From Owenia fusiformis (lineage: Eukaryota > Annelida > Polychaeta > Sabellida > Oweniidae), in the NCBI GenBank assembly GCA_903813345.2, contig CAIIXF020000006.1:8604989-8668988 (forward strand): DNA of 64,000 nt, read 5' to 3'. Within the stretch, counting starts at the first letter, position 1; every line of letters begins with the position of its first letter. A model generated the notes under the pieces. The model saw only the letters and a list, made by a program, of their open reading frames with translations. It was not told the DNA's origin and ran no database searches. Positions 44,601 through 63,176 of this stretch are shown here, one piece after another. Made by a program: the position numbers and the translations under genes.

Positions 44601-47324
44601 AGCAACGACTGAGATGAGGACAGATGTTGGACGAGCTAAAAATGTTCTTGTTTCTTTTATGAAAACAATGGGTCGGATATTTACTAGGTATGCCGATTTG
44701 ACTAGATCATGAGTTTATCTTTATATGTGTGAAGTTTCGGTGAAATTCATGAGCCTCCCGTTTTTTTCAAAAACTGGGACGTCGTCAGATGGGTTCTTTT
44801 GTTGGTAGGGGCGCCAATTTTTAAGGTTTTTGGACTCATATTCACCTTGAACTATTTTATTTTATTACTATCAAAGTATGGGTACTGAGATGACAGATAT
44901 GGAACTGAAATGACGGATATGGAACCGAGATGACCGTTGATAAGAAGAATGTGTATGGATGTTGAAATGACTTGATGGGCAGCCTCATTATTTTCCAGAA
45001 AAGTATTCAGTTGACGTCAGAAGAGTGTTTCCGTCTGTGGTCTGCCTCTGAGAATGAATCAAACTGGAAACGTACACTCTGTTAAGCATGATAAAAGGCA
45101 AGAAGTTTAGTTAGAAATAAAAGAGTTATCTCATGAATGGGACCCTTACATGGCTCCTAAAAGGTAGAAGACACTAAATGGTGTAACACTATAAGCTGAA
45201 TTTTGTCCACATAGAGCATGTGCACAATACTAAAGACATGTAAAATTGAACTGTCAAAATAATAGAAATTACTCACCAGCTCGCCTCTACCGGAAGTTAT
45301 GATACGTTATGGTGTAACTACGGTAATTAATTTTAAAATATTGAAAAAATCAACAACATTCAATTTCTAGGGTGTACAACCATTTTCGAGCGAATTTGCC
45401 GATATAATAACAATATTTTTGAGTTCCCCTAGGCTATATAAAAACTTCATCAATACACAGTATATTCAACATAGGTTTTGCTTCTCGATTTTTAAATATC
45501 ACTATGCAAAGGAGACAGGGACTCATTTTAGGTAAAATCATTGCTTCACCAATGAAAATTAAAGGGAACGTTAGCTCACAAAATAAATAAATCCATTACA
45601 ATGATAAGTATATGATTTGAAAGATTGTCTGGATTATATGTGTGATCGATTGATGCATAAACAAACATATTCATTTCAACTTGCAGACCTCCATTCTGGC
45701 TCATGTATAGGCCTAAGACGCCATATTGCCTTATGTATTGTACTGCCCATGCGTGCATACTTAATGCGTGACGTCACATCGACAGAGATCAGCGATCAAG
45801 TTTGACTAAAAAATTAAAAGATCCACACTTAACAGCACAAAAATGATATCAATGATCGCCTATTTCATATCAAATAAGTGTAGGATGTAAGGTTTAACAT
45901 TTTTCATGTTATTTAGTATTTACAGAAGCAGAGCTTGTAAAGAAACCACGTTTTAAATTCCGATTTGACTGTTGACAAAAATAAAGAAAAGAAAGAAAGA
46001 GGTGACTTGTTAGAAACAATGACATGAAATTGTGAATAAAAAAGATATTATTGTGGGTTTTATTAATGAGAGTTCATCAAATACACTCATGTGTATTAAT
46101 TTAAATATGTATTGTAATACCTCTCAGTTCTACCAAGGATTGTAAAAACTGATCGAAATGGCTTCGTTTTTAAAGTATAAAAAACACTACCCTACCCGGA
46201 AGTAGTATAACATGTATATTGAAACCATGTTTAAACTGTAAATCACGTGAATTGGCTGATGCAATCAGGATGTGACTAGTACAAAGTAACTATGATGCAA
46301 TCAGGATATGACTTGTGCAAAATAATTGGCTTCACCTAGAATTCGCGATCTTTGCTCTTTAGCATAACATGAAGACATGTTTTGTGTTTAAGTAGCTAGA
46401 TTCAAATACAAACTAAATGAATAAAACATAAACCAACCATCATTTGTTCCAATCATGGCGAATTTTCAAGGAAATACGTGTAACTGAATGTAAATCAACA
46501 GCGGAGCTCTTCAATTATGAGGTGAGAAAAATATAAAAATAAAAACAAAAATAAATCTCACAGAATAGAGCTATTTACACGATTCTAAGTACATTTTAAG
46601 TGCTCCATACATTAATGTAAGTATAAAAGCCATTAACCTCAACTGGGAAGCACTTTCCAACTATTTTTACGGCTTGAATTGTAAGAAAATGGCACTTATC
46701 TCAAAAAATGGAAATTTGAAAGAAGCTCAATTTATTGTGAAGATGAAGTTTATATATATCTGTATATGGGGGTGCGAATATATAGTCATAGTATGGGCTA
46801 ATTCGCTTAAAAATGGCGATATATACCTCAGAACTTGTATTTTGTGATTTTTTCAATATTTTAAAATTAATTACCGTAGTTACACCATAACGTATCATAA
46901 CTTCCGGAAGAGGCGAGCTGGTAAGTATATTTCAGTTCTTTTGACAGTTCAATTTTACATGTCTTTAGTATTGTGCACATGCTCTATGTGGACAAAATTC
47001 AGCTTATAGTGTTACACCATTTAGTGTCTTCTACCTTTTAGGAGCTATGTAAGGGTCCCATTCATGAGATAACTCTTTTATTTCTAACTAAACTTCTTGC
47101 CTTTTATCATGCTTAACAGAGTTTACCTCTCCCCCATCTGCCGCTTTTTTTTCCTTCAAAAGTTTTTCCTTTTCTTGCTTAGCTTTAAATTTCTCCAGCT
47201 TTTCTCTCTTTTTAGCCTCTTTCTTCAACTGAGCCTCGGTCTTGGGTGGTTCACTCCCCTCCCCACCGGCAGGATTTTCACCGGCAGAATTTTGAGTTTC
47301 CATTTTGGCTTCGATATCAGCCAT
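2668..47324 (-). CDS. VARS1: Valyl-tRNA synthetase, cytosolic type, 3' part outside window (20 exons seen)
   Basis: Charges tRNA-Val with valine in the cytosol and edits mischarged Thr. Exons by position (all minus): 47127-47324, 44245-44323, 44011-44111, 42978-43105, 42599-42763, 42112-42193, 41510-41629, 40185-40293, 14534-14713, 13823-13947, 13064-13167, 12709-12790, 12090-12257, 11652-11757, 10660-10730, 10134-10259, 4383-4487, 3889-3957, 3514-3592, 2668-2795. All junctions are GT-AG and the phases add up to 775 uninterrupted codons. The class Ia signature HLGH is at residues 153-156 and KMSKS at 662-666, with the CP1 editing domain between them. A Lys/Glu-rich N-terminal extension replaces the GST-like domain of vertebrate VARS1. 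The start is the ATG opening MADIEAK. About 290 C-terminal residues (anticodon-binding domain) should lie left of base 1. Introns 8 (25.5 kb) and 16 (5.6 kb) contain genes on the other strand. Confidence 0.96.
4088..4191. repeat. Hairpin MITE, 104 bp near-perfect palindrome
   Basis: Arms of about 45 bp pair across the whole element (AAGCTAAGCTCACACCAACG at one end, its complement at the other). It lies in VARS intron 17. Confidence 0.75.
4722..4800 (+). repeat. tRNA-derived SINE head
   Basis: TAGCTCAGTGGTTCAGC is an A box and GCTTCCAATTCCC a B box, at tRNA-like spacing, but the acceptor ends do not pair, so this is a SINE or tRNA relic and not a functional tRNA. Confidence 0.55.
4801..7231. 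other. VARS intron 16, part upstream of the GPCR
   Basis: AT-rich intron with one MITE (5986-6228); no further gene found. Short direct duplications occur near 5768-5822 (GGAGAGATTTGCTGTTTATGC twice). Confidence 0.5.
5986..6228 (+). mobile_element. MITE with central CTGTCGCA palindrome, copy 1
   Basis: About 245 bp. The same element is present in reverse orientation at 50057-50302 in PTGES2 intron 2. Central motif TGTCGCAGTGTTGCGACA. Ends resemble ATCCTCC/GGAGGAT. Confidence 0.75.
7232..8218 (+). CDS. Intronless class A (rhodopsin-family) G protein-coupled receptor, orphan
   Basis: A single 328-residue exon with seven hydrophobic segments, roughly residues 18-42, 54-78, 92-114, 135-156, 175-198, 231-252 and 279-298. 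Class A landmarks: a glycosylation sequon at N4, N36 in TM1, LAASD with D64 in TM2, ERF at 116-118 in place of DRY, AWTP at 244-247 in place of CWxP, NPVIY at 292-296, and a helix-8 Cys at 312. C166 in loop 2 can pair with C92 or C95 at the top of TM3. The short N-terminus and compact loops resemble aminergic, adenosine or melatonin-type receptors, but no ligand-defining residue settles the class, so I leave it orphan. It lies inside VARS intron 16 on the opposite strand. The ATG has a favourable context (tacaATGgcg). No introns; it may be a retrogene or one of the many naturally intronless receptors. Confidence 0.9.
   Translation: MAYNWSEIMISGLDRRTSCVIFVYYILISVLIILSNVMVVIAFIKTPKLRTLTNTFILNLAASDILVGVHLICCAYLEYWVSYSYHSDHWDCLFCGFTVTLSFGVSLFTLMAISAERFIKIIYPMHYFMYVTKNRIIVTMVSIWVFFLAVGSAILYWNRWYHGIRCMILDIQPRAGFYGMILPLVVSPIGIILILYAKIFHVARKQRKAIEKQSYLNQGELENVKKEGSKTFMMFLLIGWITVAWTPFMLTALARIITEDVTGDLMVFQKIGWIFTMEHIFHGLVYTNSFVNPVIYGWKSLEWRNAFKSVLCMSSQNKVDPWSQSDSK
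8878..8945. repeat. Three tandem units of about 24 bp
   Basis: AAGTCAATACTTTCACGATGT repeated three times with one or two changes. Confidence 0.8.
9050..9460. repeat. Degenerate tandem repeat, period about 120 bp
   Basis: Four units built on CTTCTGAGAACTTGTAGATG, then AAATTGGTCAATTT and CTTTTTGACCTT. Confidence 0.7.
9515..9606. repeat. Short dispersed repeat (also at 10310-10388 and 53638-53725)
   Basis: Begins GTTACAGGCACCAACCACT and ends GGTGATGACATA. The copy at 53.6 kb is inverted. It may be a short SINE or MITE fragment. Confidence 0.5.
10260..14533 (-). other. VARS introns 9-15, unremarkable
   Basis: Introns of roughly 200-1400 bp, AT-rich, with no additional gene or clear repeat. 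Confidence 0.5.
14850..15010. repeat. Two-unit tandem repeat, about 95 bp
   Basis: The sequence around CACATTAGAGAGTTTATAAAG (units near 14868 and 14955) is duplicated. The motif resembles the 34-bp array at 27.4 kb. Confidence 0.5.
15252..16766 (+). mobile_element. Repeat element with 145-bp internal satellite and GGAC tract
   Basis: Opens with CAACGGCAACGCCAAAGCGT and ATCCCATCGAAC, and closes with the complement GTTCGATGGGAT. In between are at least five monomers of about 145 bp, each with a palindromic AATGGCGGCCATTT/AATGGCCGCC pair and ATATGAACAAAATCGCTCCA, then a (GGAC)n tract at 16612-16727. Not coding: the repetitive reading frame across it is simply the tetranucleotide. Confidence 0.75.
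18221..19860. mobile_element. Foldback element, 470-bp inverted repeats, 5-bp target duplication
   Basis: Ends CACGGGGTACC and GGTACCCCGTG, arms 18221-18690 and 19389-19860 nearly identical, flanked by ATAGT on both sides (18216-18220, 19861-19865). The 700-bp centre has no transposase. Matching open frames of about 60 codons in the two arms are mirror copies and probably not genes. Confidence 0.85.
19980..21270. repeat. Satellite-like array, GATGGTACAGCCTCCAGAGTC monomers
   Basis: Dozens of degenerate units of about 30-60 bp alternating GATGGTACAGCCTCCA and GAGTCTAA. Lies between the nested foldback and the right arm of the large one. Confidence 0.8.
22240..22640. mobile_element. Palindromic MITE, 401 bp
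   Basis: Arms ACGCGGTACTAACTTCGACC and GGTCGAAGTTAGTACTGCGT continue inward to a central hairpin (AGCGGCGTTTTGGTC against GACCAAAACGCTGC). Possible ATATA duplications flank it. Confidence 0.75.
22785..22872 (-). repeat. Dispersed repeat, inverted partner of 2.4 kb
   Basis: Opposite-orientation copy of 2395-2482. Confidence 0.75.
23617..24609. mobile_element. Mariner/Tc1-type foldback with two transposase remnants
   Basis: TIRs CAGGGTGACCGGAAAA and AAGGGTGACCGGAAAA with TA on both sides (23615-23616, 24610-24611). The inverted arms exceed 300 bp. Each carries a piece of the same transposase C-terminus reading outward: minus strand at 23777-23977 ([12 protein letters not shown]) and plus strand at about 24200-24430 ([12 protein letters not shown], with a WQQDDEPH block just upstream). 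Both are interrupted and non-functional. Confidence 0.82.
25905..26065. repeat. C-rich degenerate tandem tract
   Basis: Poly-C runs separated by CAGTCTACTACCACC. The Pro/Tyr-rich open frame it creates is a by-product. Confidence 0.8.
26566..26922. repeat. 178-bp tandem duplication
   Basis: Two nearly identical units start at about 26566 and 26744, followed by short GTACCACATAAG repeats to about 27030. Confidence 0.85.
27400..27640. repeat. 34-bp tandem array, about seven units
   Basis: Unit TTACAAAGGTGTTTACATTA plus GAGAGGTGTTCATA, contiguous without spacers. Confidence 0.85.
28860..29055. repeat. Degenerate repeat, GGCCATTTTGATNAACAT motif
   Basis: Five loose copies at spacing of about 40 bp. 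Confidence 0.5.
29194..32953. other. Region upstream of the ZU5-Death gene, 5' exons expected here
   Basis: Should contain the start of the UNC5C-like gene, since 32954 begins inside an exon. Only the weak candidates at 29179-29193, 30857-30880 and 31548-31627 were found. Also present: G-rich GGGGGGTTC-type tracts (30060-30200, 30660-30690) and an imperfect duplication of about 225 bp (31230-31560). Confidence 0.4.
31548..31627 (+). CDS. Candidate upstream exon of the ZU5-Death gene (weak)
   Basis: An open stretch of 26 codons plus 2 nt, bounded by ttactag and a gtatgt donor. It encodes [20 protein letters not shown] and then GVKHAW. The pattern F-x-C-P-x-x-Q-x-L-x-x-I-R is faintly like a dermatopontin-type repeat. 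I could not find the next exon that would carry its phase on to 32954, so membership in the gene downstream is only a possibility. A short upstream ATG exon (29179-29193, MASNA followed by gtaagt) and a 24-nt microexon (30857-30880) have the same status. Confidence 0.28.
32954..36759 (+). CDS. Transmembrane ZU5-UPA-Death domain protein, UNC5C-like; 5' exons not resolved
   Basis: Four consecutive phase-0 exons: 32954-33112, 33399-34670, 34975-35127 and 35380-36759 (stop), giving 987 residues of an N-terminally incomplete protein. In order: a short Cys-containing extracellular stub; a transmembrane helix at residues 26-49 followed by YRRK and a Cys-rich juxtamembrane patch; about 240 residues rich in Pro, Lys and Gln; a ZU5 domain near 302-400 (start [10 protein letters not shown], core IPAGA); a UPA domain near 445-570; a Death domain near 607-695 (core [11 protein letters not shown]); and a 290-residue Ser/Pro/Asn-rich tail. 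ZU5-UPA-Death is shared by UNC5 netrin receptors and UNC5CL. No Ig or thrombospondin domain is visible, so UNC5CL-like is the better label. UNC5CL is linked to NF-kB/TRAF signalling in mammals; a similar role here is inference. The gene lies inside VARS intron 8 on the opposite strand. Confidence 0.9.
36760..39467 (+). other. 3' UTR and downstream of the ZU5-Death gene
   Basis: AT-rich, no coding potential. A cluster of AATAAA motifs lies near 39315-39350, but an earlier end is possible. One MITE at 38503-38733. Confidence 0.45.
38503..38733. mobile_element. Mariner-like MITE, 231 bp
   Basis: Perfect 25-bp inverted ends starting CAGGGTGTCAAATAAATA, with TA before the left end. No coding capacity. 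Confidence 0.82.
39468..40032. mobile_element. MITE with TTACACCA ends, 565 bp
   Basis: TTACACCA at the left and TGGTGTAA at the right, with internal GCGCTTTACAAAATCGCC and ATTACACCTA motifs repeated towards both ends. Confidence 0.55.
40460..41406. mobile_element. Mariner-like foldback, 947 bp
   Basis: Ends CAGGGTGGTCCAAAAAAGTG and its complement. The arms extend past 100 bp (AACCCCTGCAAC; CATATGTTGTAGAG against CTCTACAACATATG). TA before the left end. No transposase frame. Confidence 0.8.
43275..43885 (+). mobile_element. Second, truncated copy of the 145-bp satellite element
   Basis: Same 5' end as at 15252 and four satellite monomers, but the GGAC tract and the 3' end are missing. In VARS intron 3. 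Confidence 0.75.
45076..47122. mobile_element. Inverted-repeat element in VARS intron 1, arms 277 bp
   Basis: 45076-45352 and 46846-47122 are inverted near-copies (ACTCTGTTAAGCATGATAAA at the outer end; inner end AATATTGAAAAAATC). The right end lies only 5 bp from the VARS exon 1 boundary and overlaps the donor. Each arm contains CCGGAAGT; the 1.5-kb centre contains another (46196-46203). No open reading frame of note. Confidence 0.75.
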
Positions 47325-47678
47325 TCCTGTAAATATCCGAGATCAATAATATTTTTTGAGAAGAATACATATTGATTTTACTTACTGTTATAACATTTAT
47401 ATAGATTTTGTACCTGTTGATGTAATATTTACCTTATTCTGGAAATTTTCAAAATATTTATTCGCGTGTTGCACAAGACGGAAGTGGGTCATGACATTCC
47501 GGAAGTAGATGTTCTAGACCGTATTCCTCAGCAATGCGGTCTTTATATACCAAATAAATGATATTTACAAAATCCTTGTAAAGTATTTTACGTTCAGTCG
47601 TACTTATTACCTTAATATTTTCTATAATTTTGAAAAATGATAATATTTTTCCCAGCATTCAAGTCTTTCATAACCAAG
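47325..47678. promoter_or_regulatory. Bidirectional promoter between VARS and PTGES2
   Basis: 354 bp separate the two start codons. Contains CCGGAAGT at 47499-47506 and ACGGAAGT at 47478-47485, the core bound by ETS-family factors such as GABP, which are common in shared housekeeping promoters. No TATA box at a fitting distance. Confidence 0.55.
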
Positions 47679-52542
<4,864 letters not shown>

Positions 52543-55500
52543 TGTTAGGACGAGTTTAGGAAATTATTTATTAAATGAACTTGTGTAATGTAGGGCTACA
52601 ATGCAGTTATAGATACTCAACTTTTGATATTATTATCCAACCAAACGCAGATTATAGGGATATAGAGAGGATGTCCGTCCATGCATTCATATGTCTGTGT
52701 GTTAGTCCGTTTGTCAAGGTGAAAACTTGAATACCATGGCAACAAATTAGTGGACCATGATGTGTGAAAACAGGTGGTGAGATTTTGCCATGTAAAAAAT
52801 AATTTAATAAATGGCAACACATCACATCGTGGTGATGAGGTCTTTTAAGAAACATGTTTTGTTTGGTGGGATTTGCTACTCCGTGAAGTTGCAGTTTTCT
52901 AGTTATGTTCAGTTCACGACTTCACATCAACATATATTTCAGATTTTTATGGATAATTAATTGTAAAAAAATCATGAAAGGGTATTTAGGCTATATATCC
53001 AACCAAAGAGTGTTCTTGCTTTGAAAAATCTCCATATTTTCAAATGATAGCTCTCGCATCAAAAGGTTTATGACCTGACAACAATTTCAGAGAAAAATGA
53101 TCTTCCAAGATTTACCTTTGAATACTAGAAGCTTTTTAGTTCATATTTGATTTGACATTTTACTACACTATTGCAGAAAGAATACATATACTCTTTTTAT
53201 ACCTCTGAAAAAAGAGCTATCAATTTAATATTTTCAAAACATTTTCAATTGGCTAGATTTTTTGTTACTGTTATAGCGTTTATACGATGGGTTATCTGGT
53301 TATTCAATGGTTCTTTAGAAATGTCAACTTACTAAATGCATTCATGAGGTCATGAATCTGTTATGACTGTAATCTGAAAGCCCTAATACAATTGAACAAG
53401 TCAGTAGTTGCATTTTGAATTTTGATAGTGCTGTACTTCTTTCACTTGATAAAATGAACATTGCATCTTGCCAATCAATGATCACTCTCAGAGATCATCT
53501 TTGAATATTATGTACAAACCTGTGTTATATAGCTGAAAGTGGCTTGGAGTGGGACGTGTAAAATAAAGTATTACTGCAGTGCAAATTGTTTTGTTACTTT
53601 TGTGCTGTCACAAGAAGGTTGTCATCATTGATTTTTATGTCACCACCAAAAGTGGTGACTTATTCTGATTATGCCTCCAACTTTTTGTGGCTCTGGTTGG
53701 TGTTTGGCATCTGTAACATATGGCAGGTGGTGTCATTTTGTATGTTAATGCCTTGTTGCACTTAAGATCCCAATGCAATAGGCACCAACCATTCCTGAAC
53801 ATTTAGAATGTGATGGACTAATTGCGATTGAATGAGCCAAATTTTTATATTTTGTGAATTGGAATGAAAGATCATTCACTTATCTGAAAAGGAAAACATG
53901 AATGTTATTTCTGCAATATTCACTGTTCCACAGCTGGATGACTCTAACTGCAGTAAGCGTCATTCAAGGTGGTTGCTGAATTTCTTTTGTTTTCGACAAA
54001 CCTCCGATTTCAGCTAAACTAAGTTGAATCTGGATTCAAAACTTTTGCCATGCAAACTAATAAAGCTACGATTGTAAACAACCACAAACCACATGCTCTA
54101 ACAACCGTGATATGGGTGTACATGTATTTTAAAGAAAACCGCTTCACTTAGAATGACTATAACTGAAGCTGTACCCATCAACTTCAGTTAGAGTCATTCG
54201 AAATGGAGCCGTTTTCTTTCAGATTCTCTAATATTGCGGGTGTTTGGGCATTTATTTGTGTTTTATTACAATCATAGTTTTATTAGTTTGCTTGGCAAAA
54301 CTTTTGGAATCAAGATTCATCTTAATTTAGCTGAAGTCGGTGGTCTGTCGAAAACTTCAGAATTTCTTAAAGCTGTGGAACAGTGAATATTGAAAACACT
54401 ACTTATTAAAATATTTGAATTTGTTAACACATTTTCACTGCATCCAACACATTCTTTATGAGTTTGTTTAGAGATGCAACAAACACAATACAAGGCGTTC
54501 ACAATGATTAGTTGAGAGAAATCAAAAAGGCTTACATTTGTCAGTATCAATATGCATGATTGATTTTGTCCCTCCGAATCCCTCTCACAAATATAATATT
54601 CACCTCCCAGAACCCCTTGGAAAATTCTGCCAAACAATGCTTTCTATTTCATTCAGCTTTTTGTATCATACTGAATCTGACCTAATATTATTTTATGAAT
54701 ATCGTTGGACAAAAAGCTTATTTACTGGTTTACTATTTATTTTCATTTCTCGCAATTTCTCTCTTGTCCTCTGGAAATATCTCGTCTCTGCATAAAACCC
54801 ATATTCAATCCTTCTAAGTAAATAACCTCTACAAGATTAGAATGATGCTCAGGTTATTTCTTAAGACTTAAAGATGAAATGGTTTTCAAAATATCTTTCA
54901 CAAGAGTAGCTTGTTGCTTAGTAGTTAAACGATTAGGTCAACACCTCCCAATACTTTGAGGAAAGATTATCACCAATACAAAATCTTTTGTCCAATAGAA
55001 GTGGACACCTACAACTTTCTAAGACTTATTGAAGTAGGTCTCTATCACTGAAGTTACATTTGAGAAATACAGGTATTGTAAAGTTGGTTTATTAGTCTAC
55101 TACTACCGTCATTGTAATACTAAGTGTTTTATGAAAAAGGTAACAATGTCACCTATGAAAGACACCAGAATACAATCTAGAAGAAAAATATTTCATTATT
55201 TACAAAATATTTATTATTTCTTTAAGTATACATTTTTCCAATACATCATCTCTTACAAACAATATAAAGAATAATTTATTATCTTACAATGAATAAAACC
55301 CAACATCTACCATACAAAACTGAATGCGACTTCTTGTCCTAAGATAATTAATTATAACTAAAACGAAGCACATTTATTGATCACTCGCACATAATTTGAG
55401 CAAAAATGAAAAGTTCTAGCTGATTGTAAGATCAGAATATACACTGTTTTTGATTGTTCTTTCCACTTTAAAACATATCATTAAACAAATTTCCAATACG

Positions 55501-55839
55501 CTGTATACATCAATTATCACTGGTTAATGTTTCTGAGTAAGAAGCCCTCTATGTGTCCAAGAAAATAATTTCAATGTTTCCGAGTAAAGTTACCCTCCAA
55601 GCAGATGTTATTTGCTCCTCTTTTTTGTACAATTATGAAGATTCTTGTATGAGTTGCACGATGAAATATCTTGCATGATAAGTAGTGTGGTCCTACACTA
55701 GATGTAATGTAACCCAGTTGATATATTATATCCCATTTCTTTTATGTACAAATGTATGATACAGTTTAAAATTATGGTCATTTGAGATTTAACTGGATCC
55801 ATATCAGTGTCACTGTTTGTTCCTGTGAGGGAGGGGGAT
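52543..55839. other. Tail-to-tail region between PTGES2 and DDX39B
   Basis: Holds the two 3' UTRs and about 2.5 kb between them. No further gene. Contains the foldback at 53914-54392 and one copy of the short dispersed repeat (53638-53725). Confidence 0.5.
53914..54392. mobile_element. Palindromic MITE, 479 bp
   Basis: CAATATTCACTGTTCCACAG and its complement at the ends. The inner arms pair around AACTGAAGCTGTACCCATCA, then ACTTCAGTT. Confidence 0.75.
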
Positions 55840-61383
<5,544 letters not shown>

Positions 61384-61403
61384 TGTGTAAGTGATTAGGG
61401 AAT
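61384..61403 (-). other. DDX39B: DDX39B 5' UTR part of exon 2
   Basis: The 20 nt before the ATG are preceded by an acceptor (cattttag), so the first coding exon starts in the untranslated leader. It is the natural partner of the leader-exon donor at 61806. Confidence 0.6.
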
Positions 61404-61806
61404 CTAAAATGACATAGTGGAATGATAAGTACATGGCAAGCTTACTTGAACTTGTGCTTGGTAGCCATCTTGGCTTTCATCACCAAAAAAAGTTAGGAAA
61501 GAGAAAAACATCATAGTAATGAGCCAAATATTTGAAATTTCAAATATGAAAATGTAAAAAAGATAAAATAAACGAAAAGGAGGTGAGTTGAGTTGAAAAA
61601 GCTAAGTTCAAGTTGGAATTATTTGAATTTTTATTTTGAAAATTATATATTTTATATTATATATTTTTAGGTTAAAACAAGTCCTGTGACGTTTATTTAA
61701 CGCACATATAAGAACCAATGCATGCAGTAACAATATGTATTTAATTTTATATATGAAATAAAGCAATTTATACTTCAGTAACGTGGATGTTAGTCGATTT
61801 TCTTAC

Positions 61807-61860
61807 CTGTATTTCAGAAGATGCAAAAACAAAGAAAAATGGCGTCGGAGAAAGATCAGT
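61807..61860 (-). other. DDX39B: Probable DDX39B untranslated first exon
   Basis: On the minus strand the sequence ends ATACAG followed by gtaaga, a strong donor, about 400 bp upstream of the coding start and matching the acceptor at 61404. The 5' end is not defined by sequence; 61860 is a guess. Confidence 0.45.
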
Positions 61861-62271
61861 TGTAAATGTTCAACTTTGTGAATCGAATAAAACGTTTTTC
61901 TGATTCTTTAAGATTATCAATAATAAATTATTTACTAATAATTCATTTGAAATACTTCAGTACTTTGCTTTTATATTTTCATAATTTTAACTATCCTAAA
62001 AGATATAATTTCTTTGAAACAGTGCCACTGAGGTTTGAAATATAGATAACTCGCACCTTGTGAAGACCCCTTCAATATTAAACAAATCACTCTAAGTTTA
62101 AGCAAAGTAAATATAGGAGGTAAATGTGCTATTTATTTCGAATTTCAGGTTTTTAATTTAAATCATTTATCAATTAGTCAACGCATTCAACTGAATGTAG
62201 AGATTTTCGATCTGTGTCATTGTATTTTATGAAGCTGTGTTACTTGGGGGTCTTACCCGGAAGTATCAATA
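61861..62271. promoter_or_regulatory. Bidirectional promoter between DDX39B and BBLN
   Basis: About 400 bp between the DDX39B leader exon and the BBLN ATG. CCGGAAGT at 62257-62264 lies immediately before the BBLN start, again an ETS-type core. The rest is AT-rich. Confidence 0.5.
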
Positions 62272-63176
62272 ATGGCGGGGAAGAATGGTGATGGAGATGA
62301 TCTCAAACAATCACAGATTCAGGGAGATCCAAGTCCAGAAACTATAGAAGATGAGGATATTGATGGTTTGTACATACACCCAAACATAATGGGATATTTT
62401 GATTTCCCGAATCGCTGCACTATCATGTCAGAAATGTAAAGGGGAGTGTCTAAAAATCGGGCTAAAAAATCTCACTCATTGCTTTACTAAATGTAATAAG
62501 GGTCTCTGACAATAGTCCCCAGCCAATAAATTGAATCTTAGGTGTTGTTGAACTATACATGTATGTATTTGAATCAAATTATATTCTGTGCGTAAGATCT
62601 ACCATGCCCAATGCCTTCAGTTTTTGCCACAGACAAATTCCTAGACACATCAGTGGCGTGTGGGGGGGAGGGGGTGTGGCCCTATGCCCCCCTCCCCAGG
62701 GATCCGCCACTTCACACTGTATATCCTAGACAAAACCCAATAACAAGGAGTCCTTCAAGGCCACCCAATGAAACAGAGTGATAACTGAAACATGCGGATG
62801 TTATGTCGCTGAACATGTACAAGTCAGCATCGGGATAGCCCATGTTGTAATTTCTGCAGATGATACCATCTGGCATCCCGAGAGGTTTTTGACAGTAGGA
62901 AGGGACGGCATCTCCATGGAAGACTGAAGATTAAATATCTTGTGTTACAACATTGTGTGTGATTAAAAAAATATATCATTTATCTTTACAGAGTATCTCA
63001 ACCTAAACAATACAATTGACAACTTGAACAACTGTCTTGATTCCATTGAGGAGAAGAATGATGACTTGACTAATAAACTTAAGGAACTCTTGGAGTCCAA
63101 CAAACAAATACGTGCTGAGATCACTAAAGATGACGGGGATGAAGGTGAAAAACAAGAAGAACAATCACAAAGTTGA
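62272..63176 (+). CDS. BBLN: Bublin coiled-coil protein (UPF0184, C9orf16 homolog)
   Basis: Two exons, 62272-62365 and 62992-63176 (stop), joined in phase 1 to give 92 residues (human 83). The acidic, variable N-terminus is followed by the conserved coiled coil EYLNLNNTIDNLNNCLDSIE and then EKNDDLTNKLKELLESNKQIR, which matches the C9orf16 family pattern of D-x-I-N-x-C-L-D-x-x-E-E-K-N-D-x-L. The C-terminal tail is Asp/Glu/Gln-rich. The family is tied to intermediate filament organisation in intestinal cells (bublin). The ATG in aatATGGCGG is 8 nt after an ETS-type CCGGAAGT site. Head-to-head with DDX39B. Confidence 0.92.

Noticed and set aside
61440-61500. Alternative DDX39B start (short ATG frame MATKHKFK next to a gtaagc donor)
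   Set aside because: Ends in a stop after a few codons and does not join in frame with the helicase; at most an untranslated alternative exon.
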